From Acinetobacter sichuanensis (lineage in GTDB: Bacteria > Pseudomonadota > Gammaproteobacteria > Pseudomonadales > Moraxellaceae), in assembly GCF_003024515.2 (NCBI RefSeq), contig NZ_PYIX02000033.1, forward strand, positions 1 through 49,987: a DNA stretch of 49,987 nt, read 5' to 3'. Positions 36,845-47,538 of this stretch are shown one piece after another. The notes beneath the pieces are model-generated. The model was not told where the DNA came from and did not search any database. It was given only the letters and a program-made list of their open reading frames with translations. A program made the translations under genes and the position numbers. The stretch's first letter is position 1, and each line of letters starts with the position of its first letter.

Positions 36845-37516
36845 ATGGATGCTACACAAATACTTGCACCATTATTTTCACAACTATGGTGGATGATTCC
36901 ATTATTTTTGATTGTTGGGGCAATCAAGGCATTCAAACCATTTTTAAAAGGAAAAATGGGGGAGTTTGCGGTTAGTACACATGCTAAACTTTATTTGGAT
37001 AAAGAAAAGTACATTTTATTTAATGATTGTACTTTGCCTGATGAACAGAACACGACAACACAAATTGATCATATTGTATTGAGTCCTTATGGCATTTTTG
37101 TGGTTGAAACCAAGAATTATAAGGGTTGGATTTTTGGTGGCGAACGCCAGAAAACATGGACGCAAAAAATCTATAAAAACAGCTATAAATTTCAAAATCC
37201 TTTGCATCAAAATTATAAACATCAAAAAGTTCTGGAAACTATTTTGGCAGATATTGTTGATCCTGCTGTGATTCATTCCATTGTGGTTTTTATGCCTGAC
37301 TGTGAGTTTAAAACGCAAATGCCTGCCAATGTGTTTCGCGGTGCAGCTTGGACGGATTATGTGAAAGGTTTTAGAGATGAGGTCATTTCATCAACCAAAT
37401 TAAAGCGAATTCAATTACGTATAGAAAAAGAAGTTCTTGAAAAATCATGGAAAACCAATCGTCAGCATGTGCAGAATCTTAAAAACAGTCATAGTGCCAA
37501 AAAAATTAATAATTAA
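36845..37516 (+). CDS. NERD-domain membrane-anchored protein
   Basis: A 223-residue protein with one N-terminal hydrophobic helix (about residues 11-27, WWMIPLFLIVGAIKAF). It is followed by a NERD (nuclease-related) domain: GEFAVSTHAKLYL, the IDHIVLSPYGIFVVETKNYKG motif with Asp and Glu-x-Lys (PD-(D/E)xK-like catalytic core), and a conserved end with Gln/Arg. Whether it cuts DNA is not known for the family. It follows ogt by 35 bp, so they may be co-transcribed, which loosely hints at DNA metabolism. Confidence 0.85.
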   Translation: MDATQILAPLFSQLWWMIPLFLIVGAIKAFKPFLKGKMGEFAVSTHAKLYLDKEKYILFNDCTLPDEQNTTTQIDHIVLSPYGIFVVETKNYKGWIFGGERQKTWTQKIYKNSYKFQNPLHQNYKHQKVLETILADIVDPAVIHSIVVFMPDCEFKTQMPANVFRGAAWTDYVKGFRDEVISSTKLKRIQLRIEKEVLEKSWKTNRQHVQNLKNSHSAKKINN

Positions 37517-37608
37517 GTCAAATATAAATTTTAATCGAGTAAATATCTCACTTTATCCAAAGAGTTTTCTTTCTGCTGTTTTAATTCTTATAATTTTAAA
37601 TCAAATCA

Positions 37609-37636
37609 TTCAAGCTTCAATGTGATGAAGCTTGAA
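37609..37636. terminator. Bidirectional terminator between NERD gene and thiD
   Basis: An 11-bp stem (TTCAAGCTTCA / TGAAGCTTGAA) between convergent genes. A/T flanks on both sides are consistent with two-way termination. Confidence 0.7.
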
Positions 37637-37648
37637 TATCTGGCAAGA

Positions 37649-39149
<1,501 letters not shown>

Positions 39150-39165
<16 letters not shown>

Positions 39166-39187
39166 GCGTGACTCAGCAATCACATGT
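39150..39187. terminator. Inverted repeat at the end of the HAD gene
   Basis: ACATGTGATTGC / GCAATCACATGT, a perfect 12-bp stem overlapping the last codons of the HAD gene and facing the convergent Spo0M-like gene. T's follow on the minus side only loosely, so termination is likely but not certain. Confidence 0.65.
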
Positions 39188-39195
39188 GATAAAAA

Positions 39196-39939
39196 TTAAA
39201 TATTCAAGAGTTGTCTAATTTGCTGAACCAAATGTGGTGTCGAAATTTGATGATGTGGAATGGTGATACTGCGTAGTTGATCGCCACGAAATTTACGATC
39301 AACTTCAAGCATAACATGGGTTTGATGTTCTTGAGCGACAAATGAGACTTCAACTTCATTGATGCCACTAAAATGCTGTGTTGGTAAAAATTCAAGCTCT
39401 TGGTAACAACCAATCGTAGAAAAATAGTGACCACCACGTAATTGACCTTTTTCTACATCAGCAGTTGCTAAAAAGAAGCCACATTGTTGCATGGCTTGTA
39501 AAAATGCTTGCATCGCAGGTGTAGGAGCGATGTTTAGATTATCTTTGTCTGTAGCGTCAACCGCCCAATCAATGTCTAAATGGGTATGTAGCCATACACG
39601 TGTTTTGTTATGACGACATTGTATTTCAGTGATTGGCGTTTCAAAAGGTAATTGTATAGAAAATGGAAAACTATGTGATTGATTTGCTTTAAGTTCAAAA
39701 GCACCACTCACATGCCATTGTTGAATGGTTAAATCTTGGTTAAATTCATGATCACTGCTTTCAACCTCAGCAGAGGTCATGAGTTTCAAATAAATACCAT
39801 TAATATTTTTATTAGATGCAGCACCTTTAAAAATAATCTCACCATTCACGATTTGACCTGCTTGTGGTGTAGATGTATAGATGCAAGTATTGACTTCAAC
39901 ACCTTGTAAACCAAGGTTAGACATAAGCTTACTGAACAT
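39196..39939 (-). CDS. Spo0M-family (sporulation-control-like) protein
   Basis: A 247-residue protein of the SpoOM family, which has an arrestin-like beta-sandwich. Seen are the N-terminal LGLQGVEVNTCIYTSTPQAGQ, GEIIFKGAASNKNINGIYL, then SFPFSIQLPFETPITE and a C-terminal part beginning near EVEVSFVA. In Bacillus it affects sporulation; in a non-sporulating gammaproteobacterium its role is unknown and may concern envelope or stress functions. No partner gene is adjacent. Confidence 0.85.
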   Translation of the reverse strand: MFSKLMSNLGLQGVEVNTCIYTSTPQAGQIVNGEIIFKGAASNKNINGIYLKLMTSAEVESSDHEFNQDLTIQQWHVSGAFELKANQSHSFPFSIQLPFETPITEIQCRHNKTRVWLHTHLDIDWAVDATDKDNLNIAPTPAMQAFLQAMQQCGFFLATADVEKGQLRGGHYFSTIGCYQELEFLPTQHFSGINEVEVSFVAQEHQTHVMLEVDRKFRGDQLRSITIPHHQISTPHLVQQIRQLLNI

Positions 39940-40108
39940 TTTTATAGAAAACCAATATTTAGTGTTGTTAATATGGCTATTGAAATCAGAATTTAAAATC
40001 CTGTCAATGCCATGATTGTGTTTATTTTCAGATCAACTTTATTTTTTTAATTTAAAATAAAATGAAAAATATTCTATGAATGATAAAAGTCTAAGGTAAA
40101 GGATATCT

Positions 40109-41224
40109 GTGCGAAATTATAAAATAGATGTATTACGTGGTATTTCAATTTTATTGGTCTTAATTCACCATTTTAATATTCCATATAAATTACATGATAC
40201 CTTTTTAGGGATACAGATTTTTGGTGAGAGCCTAAGTACCTTGATTGCTCGTAATGGGAATTATGGCGTGACGATGTTCTTTGTGATCTCAGGTTTTTTA
40301 ATTACTCAGCATAGTTTGCAACGTCACGGCTCATTGGCACAGATAAAACTTAAAGACTTTTATATACGCCGTGTTGCACGAATTATTCCATGTTTGGTTT
40401 TATTGGTGGCTATGGTGACAGTATTGGGAAGTTTTGGGTTAAAACCTTTTATCAACCAAGCACCGAATGGCATAGACGTGTCTTATGGTTTAACTATATT
40501 TGCAGCATTTAGTTTTTGGATGAACATTCTGATTATTGAAAATGGTTGGGTAAATTATGCTTTAGGTGTGCTGTGGTCATTGTCTGTAGAAGAAGTTTTT
40601 TATCTTGCATTTCCACTTTTATGTTTGCTTTTAGGGCGTAGTCAAAAACACTTTATTTTACTGTTGCTTGCTATTATTGCTTATGCACCTTATTTCCGTT
40701 CACTGCATTTTGGTGCAGAAAATGGTGCTTATCTTTACCATTATTTTTCCAGTTTTGATGGAATAGCAATAGGTTGTTTAACTGCAATTGTCGTGCAAAA
40801 TTTTAAAGGAAGCCTCGCTTATAAAAATCTGATTGTGAGCATTGTTTCAATCATGATGGTCATGCTTTATTTTTATGCGCCCATCAAAGAAGTCAGTACT
40901 TGGGGAATTTCGGTCTTTGCTTTGTTCGCTGCAATATTAATTTTCTGTTTCTCGCAAAATGCTGCATCAAAAGCATCTTCTATCACCTCAAAAACGATGG
41001 TCTGGATTGGGCAACGCAGTTATGAAATGTACCTATTTCATTTAATTATTTTAGGGTTATTTAAAGTGGTTTATTTTCCTAAAGAAACGCTGCCTGCTGA
41101 AAAATTAATGTTATTACCGATTTATTTTATTTTGGTGTTTATTTTAAGCTGGATGATCGAAAAATATTATTCAACACCTTTAAATCGAAAAATTCGGCAA
41201 CGTTTTATACGGTCGAGTTCTTAG
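40109..41224 (+). CDS. Acyltransferase family 3 (OafA-like) membrane protein
   Basis: A 371-residue polytopic acyltransferase with a GTG start preceded by AAAGGA. The family motif IDVLRGISILLVLIHHF carries the conserved Arg and the catalytic His (HH), followed by GNYGVTMFFVISGFLIT and about ten membrane helices up to LSWMIEKYYSTPL. Such enzymes O-acetylate sugars of LPS, capsule or peptidoglycan. There is no polysaccharide cluster nearby, so it is an orphan and its acceptor is unknown. Confidence 0.87.
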   Translation: MRNYKIDVLRGISILLVLIHHFNIPYKLHDTFLGIQIFGESLSTLIARNGNYGVTMFFVISGFLITQHSLQRHGSLAQIKLKDFYIRRVARIIPCLVLLVAMVTVLGSFGLKPFINQAPNGIDVSYGLTIFAAFSFWMNILIIENGWVNYALGVLWSLSVEEVFYLAFPLLCLLLGRSQKHFILLLLAIIAYAPYFRSLHFGAENGAYLYHYFSSFDGIAIGCLTAIVVQNFKGSLAYKNLIVSIVSIMMVMLYFYAPIKEVSTWGISVFALFAAILIFCFSQNAASKASSITSKTMVWIGQRSYEMYLFHLIILGLFKVVYFPKETLPAEKLMLLPIYFILVFILSWMIEKYYSTPLNRKIRQRFIRSSS

Positions 41225-41241
41225 GAAATGAGAACTGAGCT

Positions 41242-41287
41242 GCTCAATCTTTAAGTTTGAGTGATTCGCTGAGAAAATGATTGAGCA
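41242..41287. repeat. Inverted repeat after the acyltransferase gene
   Basis: TGCTCAATC and GATTGAGCA are separated by about 29 nt, starting 17 bp past the acyltransferase stop. It could form a long hairpin ending that transcript; no T-tract follows on the plus strand. Confidence 0.4.
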
Positions 41288-41308
41288 TCAGAAAGCAGAA
41301 TTTACAGA

Positions 41309-41495
41309 CAAAAATAAACCGACGATTCGAGTGATGAATAAATCGTCGGTCAAAATACTTCGCTTAATTTGATTTAGGCTGCTGTTCCAAATCAAATTAT
41401 AAGAAGCATGAGTTTATAGGTCTCATGGGATAGAAGGTTACCGAGTCAAATCTGCGGATGCCAGTGCAAATTGTTCGCGGTTGCTGCAACCTTAT
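41309..41495 (-). ncRNA. Candidate small RNA on the minus strand
   Basis: The minus strand has an intrinsic terminator: ACCGACGATT / AATCGTCGGT (41318-41327, 41341-41350) followed in the minus direction by TTTATTTTTG. Upstream lie a 10-bp hairpin (AATTTGATTT / AAATCAAATT, 41366-41398), a CATGAG/CTCATG hairpin (41407-41427) and pairing between AACCTT (41488-41493) and AAGGTT (41434-41439). A palindrome GGTTGC-T-GCAACC (41479-41491) is also present. An AT-rich TTATAT/TATAAG stretch at about 41497-41510 could supply a -10. No ORF uses this strand, and the 370-bp gap is otherwise empty. I do not recognise the RNA family. Confidence 0.5.
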
Positions 41496-41561
41496 ACTTA
41501 TATAACGACAGCTCTTTTGCTTTGGTTGACAAGAAAGTGAAAAAAAATTAAAAAATTTTCC

Positions 41562-41567
41562 TATAAT
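41562..41567 (+). promoter_or_regulatory. -10 hexamer for the ABZJ_00895-family gene
   Basis: A perfect TATAAT sits 27 bp before the ATG at 41595. A TTGACA at 41526-41531 is too far (30 bp) to be its -35, so only the -10 is called. Confidence 0.45.
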
Positions 41568-41594
41568 GTATTTTTGAGTTGTGGAAATTCCCAT

Positions 41595-42041
41595 ATGACA
41601 TCACTAAGTAAATATTTTTTATGGTTTTTTGTACTTTGTTTGATGTTGACAATGGTGGTTGGCGTTTTGGTCGCTTTATTACCTAGTCAGGTTGCAGGTG
41701 TTTTAACGGCATTACCTTATCTGATTTCTATGCTTATTGTTTTACACTTATTTCTAAAGCAGCAAAAGCGCGCTCCAAGTAAAGCAGAACAAAAAAAATT
41801 CTCTATCGGGTTTAGTCTGATTTTTTGGACATATAATTTTATTGGCATCTTCATTGGGGTGATGATTTTTGCACGTCATGATGCTGAAGTCTGGAATAAT
41901 TTTTTACTCTATATGCAAAGCCCACAATTTTTAATGATTTCGGCAATGATGTTATTGATGTTAGCAATTCCATTATTTCTGATTACTTACTGGTTTTATG
42001 GTAAACAGGCGCAACGTATGGCAGCGAAAATGTTTTCATAG
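41595..42041 (+). CDS. ABZJ_00895-family membrane protein
   Basis: A 148-residue protein with four hydrophobic helices (about residues 8-30, 33-50, 72-92 and 112-135) and a basic Lys/Arg/Gln loop (KQQKRAPSKAEQKK) between the second and third. It resembles the Acinetobacter-restricted ABZJ_00895 family, whose function is unknown. The ATG at 41595 is used; an upstream TTG at 41574 gives a poor start. Its ribosome binding site is weak. No functional clue comes from neighbours. Confidence 0.72.
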   Translation: MTSLSKYFLWFFVLCLMLTMVVGVLVALLPSQVAGVLTALPYLISMLIVLHLFLKQQKRAPSKAEQKKFSIGFSLIFWTYNFIGIFIGVMIFARHDAEVWNNFLLYMQSPQFLMISAMMLLMLAIPLFLITYWFYGKQAQRMAAKMFS

Positions 42042-42118
42042 GTAAATAATGCAGCTTTATGAGTGTTTAAAAAGTATGCTTGAATGGAATTTATAATAAT
42101 CAAAAGAGTATTTCATTC

Positions 42119-43015
42119 ATGCAGACCGTTTTAGTTACTGGTGCAACAGGTTTTATTGGCAGCCATTTGTTGCGCTATTTGTTACAGCATCATTTTCAGG
42201 TCATTGCATTGTCACGGAAAATGCATATTTCAAACCATGTAAATTTACAATGGATTGATTCACTCACTGCACTCGAAAATATTTCACTAGATTATGTGGT
42301 GAATTTGGCAGGTGAGAGTATTGGTCAAGGTCGTTGGACAGCAGCACGAAAACAAAAACTGATTCAGAGCCGAGTCGATACCACAAAAAAACTGTATCAG
42401 GCACTCACACAATATCAAATTAAGCCTAAATGTATTATTTCAGGTTCTGCGATTGGCTATTATGGAGTTGATTTTACTGAGCAATGGTTAAATGTTTGTG
42501 ATGAATCTTCATCTCCTCAAGCGATTTTTATGTCTGAACTTTGCCAAAAATGGGAAGCTGAAGCGTTGTCTGATCCATTGCAAAACACCAAAATCATGCG
42601 TTTAGGCGTCGTGTTTGGTAAAAATGGTGGCATTCTTCCGCAAATGTTATTGCCAATTAAATTAAATTTAGTCGGGCGAATTGGGTCAGGACGCCAGCCC
42701 ATGACTTGGGTGCATATTGATGATGTCATTCAAGCGATTTTATTTTTATTTCAAAGCGCATCAGACCAAAAAATTTATAATGTGGTTGCACCTGATCATA
42801 TTGACCAAATGCAATTTGTCAATGTTGCTAGTAAAGTATTTAAGCGTAAACCATTTTTGCCATTACCGAGTTTTGTGATGAAACTCTTGATGGGCGAGCA
42901 GTCTCAATTGGTGTTAAATGGTCAATATGTGCAACCCAAAGCTTTACTGAATGAAGGCTTTAAATTTCAATATGCAGACTTGGACAGTGCTTTAAGACAA
43001 ATCATCCATTCATAA
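42119..43015 (+). CDS. TIGR01777-family NAD(P)-dependent epimerase
   Basis: A 298-residue SDR-type protein (YfcH-like). Start at 42119 gives MQTVLVTGATGFIGSHLLRYL with the Rossmann GxxGxxG motif; a TTG at 42080 would add 13 residues. Family features are VNLAGESIGQGRWTAARK, SGSAIGYYG (with the Tyr), the RLGVVFGKNGGILPQML segment and the PMTWVHIDDV motif; a C-terminal DUF1731 portion follows. The substrate of this family is unknown. It converges on thiO with a 7-bp gap and no clear terminator. Confidence 0.9.
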   Translation: MQTVLVTGATGFIGSHLLRYLLQHHFQVIALSRKMHISNHVNLQWIDSLTALENISLDYVVNLAGESIGQGRWTAARKQKLIQSRVDTTKKLYQALTQYQIKPKCIISGSAIGYYGVDFTEQWLNVCDESSSPQAIFMSELCQKWEAEALSDPLQNTKIMRLGVVFGKNGGILPQMLLPIKLNLVGRIGSGRQPMTWVHIDDVIQAILFLFQSASDQKIYNVVAPDHIDQMQFVNVASKVFKRKPFLPLPSFVMKLLMGEQSQLVLNGQYVQPKALLNEGFKFQYADLDSALRQIIHS

Positions 43016-43022
43016 TTTTGCA

Positions 43023-44138
43023 TCATACTGTGTCAAGTTGGGTTAAACGTTGAGTTGAGTACGCATATGGGTCAGCTAAGGTTTCTTGTTTGAGCATCAT
43101 CTGACGCAGTAAGCGCGCTGATGCAGGACCCATACAAAGCCCATTACGATAGTGCCCAAAGTTTGCCCAAAGGTTTTTTATATTTGGCATTTGCCCGATA
43201 TAGGGAATCCCTGTAGGTGAACTTGGTCTCAAGCCTGCCCATTGTTTTACGATTGGAAAATTGGCGAGTTCAGGCACCATTTCAAGACAGGCTTTATAAA
43301 TATTTTGCTGTGTTTGAATACTTGGACGTTGGTCAAAACCAAGATGATTCATGCTTGAGCCACATACAACATGTCCATCCATACGGGGAATAAGGTACAT
43401 GACATTGTTCATACACATGGTGGGTAACCAATTTTCAGGGGTTTTAAAAAGCATCATTTGCCCCTGCACAGGCTCAACGGGAATGCTGCATTTTAGCTGT
43501 GTTGACCATGTGTTTGACCAAGCACCTGTCGTCATCACAAATTGATCTGCTGCAAAATGTTGACCATTTGAGGTTTGAAGAGACTGAATTTGATTATTTT
43601 GAAGATTAAACTTTTCAATCCAAGTATTTTCAATCACTTCGGCATTAGGATGCTGTTTTAAATATGAAATTAATGATTTGAGTAATCTTGGATTACGCAC
43701 ATTTGCTAAGTATGGGAAATAAATCGCATGTTGGAATTGTTCGGCAATATGTGGGTTAACGGCTTCCAGTGATTCACGTTGTAAATACTCACAATGTTGC
43801 ATCGGTTCTTGGTATTGGTCTTTGTAATTCAAACCAATTTCAAAATCAGCTTCATCAAAGATCAACATTCCTGTTTCATGAATTTCAAAATCAATACCTG
43901 TTTCAGGCAAAAGTTTTTGATTCCAATCTTGATAGAGTTGTTTACCATGTTGTGCGAGATGATTCACTTCTCGTGGATAACGCCAAGGATACATTGGAGA
44001 AAGAATTCCTCCACCTGCCCATGAGGCTGCATGACCTGCATGTTGTTGGTCAAATATGGTGACTGTGCAACCTTGTTCAACAAGTTCGAGGGCGGTGAGT
44101 AAGCCACTTACTCCTGCACCAATGATGGCGATATGCAT
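43023..44138 (-). CDS. thiO: Glycine oxidase ThiO
   Basis: FAD-dependent oxidase making dehydroglycine (iminoglycine) from glycine for the thiazole ring of thiamine. Start at 44138 (MHIAIIGAGVSGLL) follows the family pattern; an ATG at 44189 adds 17 residues. The 371-residue protein has the dinucleotide-binding GAGVSGLLTALELVEQG, the FAD loop SWAGGGILSPMYPW, and the C-terminal GLRPSSPTGIPYIG and GHYRNGLCMGPASARL segments of DAO-type enzymes. thiD is on the same strand 4.6 kb away, but thiS/thiG are not in the window. Confidence 0.88.
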   Translation of the reverse strand: MHIAIIGAGVSGLLTALELVEQGCTVTIFDQQHAGHAASWAGGGILSPMYPWRYPREVNHLAQHGKQLYQDWNQKLLPETGIDFEIHETGMLIFDEADFEIGLNYKDQYQEPMQHCEYLQRESLEAVNPHIAEQFQHAIYFPYLANVRNPRLLKSLISYLKQHPNAEVIENTWIEKFNLQNNQIQSLQTSNGQHFAADQFVMTTGAWSNTWSTQLKCSIPVEPVQGQMMLFKTPENWLPTMCMNNVMYLIPRMDGHVVCGSSMNHLGFDQRPSIQTQQNIYKACLEMVPELANFPIVKQWAGLRPSSPTGIPYIGQMPNIKNLWANFGHYRNGLCMGPASARLLRQMMLKQETLADPYAYSTQRLTQLDTV

Positions 44139-44230
44139 GAAAATCAATACCACTTTTTTTAAGTTGAAATGATCTGGATTAGATTTCAACTCATAACACT
44201 AAAAAATGAGTACAACCACAAATATTGATT

Positions 44231-44352
44231 TGAGGGCATGTACCTTTGCGTAGGTAATTCCTTACTTTTCAGAGATGAAAAGTAACAAAAATCTTTTGTT
44301 GGACTGAGGGGAATTCCTTTTCCCCCAGTCCAACGGTGGCATCCATGCCACC
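44231..44352. repeat. Four-hairpin intergenic repeat element
   Basis: Four consecutive inverted repeats lie in the thiO-hemB gap: ACCT/AGGT (44232-44245), TTACTTTTC / GAAAAGTAA (44262-44285), GTTGGACTG plus GGGG / CCCC plus CAGTCCAAC (44298-44334) and GGTGGC-ATCCAT-GCCACC (44335-44352). The compact series looks like a mobile or dispersed palindromic unit rather than a terminator. I recall similar units in other Acinetobacter intergenic regions, but copy number cannot be checked here. Confidence 0.6.
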
Positions 44353-44408
44353 TATCGCGAATTAAATACTGAGTAGAATTTAAATTAAAAAATAAGAAGT
44401 AGAAAGTC

Positions 44409-45503
<1,095 letters not shown>

Positions 45504-45526
45504 TTAAGATTGGTTTTGTATTTATT

Positions 45527-46054
45527 ATGAGTGATTCTCCTAAAATTGATTCGACCTCGAGCGAGTCACAAAAAAAGTGGACTGGAAATTTACATCTAGG
45601 CGCTAAAGCTGATTTAAATGTTGTTCTGAAACAGTTAACCAAAGCATTTAATAGTTCACCTTATTTTGCACATAACACCATGCAAATGCGTGTGGTCAAT
45701 GATGAAATCGAAGGCTACATTGAGATGCAACCTTTTTTGATTGGCAATGTTGCATTTCAAATTTTACATGGTGGCGTCGCTGCAACTTTACTCGACAGTA
45801 TTGGTGGAATTGTGGCAATGGGTGAGTTATATAAAAGAGCTGAACCTGATCAATTGCCTGATACCTTGAAAAAGGTTTCTCGTTTAGCCACTGTAGATAT
45901 GCGTGTCGATTATTTATCACCGGGTCGTGGAAAGTTTTTTATTGCTAAAGCTGAAACGTTGAGAATGGGGCGTAAAGGCTGCACCATGCGTATGACCATG
46001 GTGAATGATGAAGGTAAAGCGATAGCAACAGCGATTGCTTCATATGCTTACTAA
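45527..46054 (+). CDS. Hotdog-fold thioesterase (PaaI/YigI-like)
   Basis: A 175-residue hotdog-fold protein. The family signature FQILHGGVAATLLDSIGG lies near residues 81-98, and the C-terminal strand VDYLSPGRGKFFIAKAETLRMGRKG is typical. The N-terminal helix and the first strands (KKWTGNLHLGAKADLN) are somewhat longer than in PaaI. It probably hydrolyses an acyl-CoA, but substrate is unknown. It is divergent from hemB with about 100 bp between starts. Confidence 0.82.
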   Translation: MSDSPKIDSTSSESQKKWTGNLHLGAKADLNVVLKQLTKAFNSSPYFAHNTMQMRVVNDEIEGYIEMQPFLIGNVAFQILHGGVAATLLDSIGGIVAMGELYKRAEPDQLPDTLKKVSRLATVDMRVDYLSPGRGKFFIAKAETLRMGRKGCTMRMTMVNDEGKAIATAIASYAY

Positions 46055-46377
46055 AAAATAGTGTACTGCCCAGTACACATTGTATTTATTCTGTCAATAT
46101 AAGTGGTCGAAATTTAGATTTTGATCACTGAGTCTTGCAAAAAAATAAGATGAATATCAATAGTTTTCTATAAAATCAGACAATAAACTCTAGAGTAAAT
46201 ATTTTTATTCTCATATTATGATTTTTACCTGTAAAATTGACCGCCACATTTTTAAAACAACCTTGACGCTTTCATTGGCATCATTTCAAGTGATTTTGAA
46301 CATTAAAACCATGATTCAGTTCGATCTCTAGTTTGATGTAATGTGGTGATGAGGTTCCTAAAAGCTAGGAATATGCG
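46055..46377 (+). promoter_or_regulatory. 323-bp region upstream of emrA with palindromes
   Basis: No ORF, tRNA or terminator is obvious. It holds a perfect 8-bp inverted repeat with 2-bp spacing (GTGTACTG-CC-CAGTACAC, 46061-46078), a 10-bp palindrome (ACTCTAGAGT, 46187-46196), and a 6-bp stem over the emrA ribosome binding site (46355-46371). The first two have the symmetry of TetR/MarR-type operator sites, but no regulator gene is nearby. A/T-rich stretches around 46140-46250 are likely promoter territory. Confidence 0.45.
46355..46371 (+). promoter_or_regulatory. Hairpin covering the emrA ribosome binding site
   Basis: TTCCTA-AAAGC-TAGGAA; the right arm contains the Shine-Dalgarno TAGGAA, 6 nt before the emrA ATG at 46378. 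In the folded RNA the ribosome site would be paired, so translation may be modulated. Confidence 0.5.
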
Positions 46378-47532
46378 ATGACTGAAGCGCAGATGACGAA
46401 TGCCTCTCCAAATGAAACTCCATCTCAAGCAGATGATGAAGCAAAACAAAAACGTAAAAAAATGCTGAAAATATTTGCATTATTGGTGCTTGTTATTGGC
46501 ATCTTATATGCACTTTGGACATTTTTTTTCGGAAATAAGGTTGAAACTGACAATGCTTATGTTGGGGCTGAAACTGCTGAAATTACCTCTATGGTCAGTG
46601 GTCAAGTTGAAAAAGTGCTGGTGAGTGATACACAGCAAGTCAAGAAAGGGGATGTCTTAGCAATTATTGACAATCGTGATGCCAAAATCGCAGTTGCACA
46701 GGCAGAGGCAGAATTGACGAAAGCGAAACGTCAATATACACAAAGCTCAGCAAATAGCAGTTCATTATCTTCACAAATTTTAGTCAGTGCCGATGATATT
46801 AACAGTGCAAAAGCACAAGTGGCACAAGCTGAAGTGGGTTATCAGCAAGCGCAGCAAGAATTTGCCCGTCGTCAACAATTAAGTGCTTCAGGAGCGATTT
46901 CTAAAGAAGAATTTACCAAGTCACAAAGTGCTTTGAATAATGCAAAAGCCAGTGTCGATGTTGCTAAAGCCTTTTTAGCTCAAGCAGAATCAAAACGTAA
47001 AGCAGCACAAAGTAATTTAGATGCAAATGAAGCACTCATTAAAGGTACATCACAAACATCAACACCAGATGTTTTAGTGGCTCAAGCCAAACTTGATCAG
47101 GCACTTTTAGATTTAGAGCGTACAGAGATCAAAGCGCCATTGGATGGGGTGATTGCACGTCGTAATATTCAAGTTGGACAGCGTGTTGCTCTTGGTGCAA
47201 GTCTAATGAAAATTGTGCCATTGTCTGAGTTGTACGTCGATGCAAACTTTAAAGAAAGCCAATTACAAAATGTGAAAGTCGGACAGAAAGCGACTTTAAC
47301 TTCAGATTTATACGGTAAAAAAGTTGAATATCATGGCACTGTAATTGGTTTCTCTGGGGGTACTGGTTCTGCATTTGCTTTGATTCCTGCGCAAAATGCC
47401 ACAGGAAACTGGATTAAAGTAGTACAGCGTTTACCTGTGCGTATCAAGTTAGATCCTAAAGAGTTAGCAGAGCATCCTCTACGTGTAGGATTATCGATGA
47501 CAGCTGAGGTTGATACCTCATCAGCGAAGTAA
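46378..47532 (+). CDS. emrA: EmrA-type membrane fusion protein (HlyD family)
   Basis: Periplasmic adaptor of a tripartite multidrug efflux pump, 384 residues. A short basic N-terminus (residues 1-28) precedes one inner-membrane helix (about 29-48, IFALLVLVIGILYALWTFF). Then come a barrel/lipoyl segment (VETDNAYVGAETAEITSMVSG), a long Ala/Gln/Lys-rich coiled-coil hairpin (about 100-230) and the second lipoyl half beginning LDLERTEIKAPLDGVI. It precedes emrB by 6 bp. No outer-membrane TolC is encoded here. Confidence 0.92.
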   Translation: MTEAQMTNASPNETPSQADDEAKQKRKKMLKIFALLVLVIGILYALWTFFFGNKVETDNAYVGAETAEITSMVSGQVEKVLVSDTQQVKKGDVLAIIDNRDAKIAVAQAEAELTKAKRQYTQSSANSSSLSSQILVSADDINSAKAQVAQAEVGYQQAQQEFARRQQLSASGAISKEEFTKSQSALNNAKASVDVAKAFLAQAESKRKAAQSNLDANEALIKGTSQTSTPDVLVAQAKLDQALLDLERTEIKAPLDGVIARRNIQVGQRVALGASLMKIVPLSELYVDANFKESQLQNVKVGQKATLTSDLYGKKVEYHGTVIGFSGGTGSAFALIPAQNATGNWIKVVQRLPVRIKLDPKELAEHPLRVGLSMTAEVDTSSAK

Positions 47533-47538
47533 TCGCCT

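Noticed and set aside
41309..41495. 6S RNA, tmRNA, RNase P RNA or SRP RNA as identity of the structured region
   Set aside because: None of the conserved sequence blocks I know for these RNAs is present, and the separate 3' terminator hairpin does not fit the closed-rod form of 6S RNA.
41397..41594. A 65-codon minus-strand ORF over the candidate sRNA
   Set aside because: No ribosome binding site, an arbitrary composition and the region is full of stems; it is more likely non-coding.
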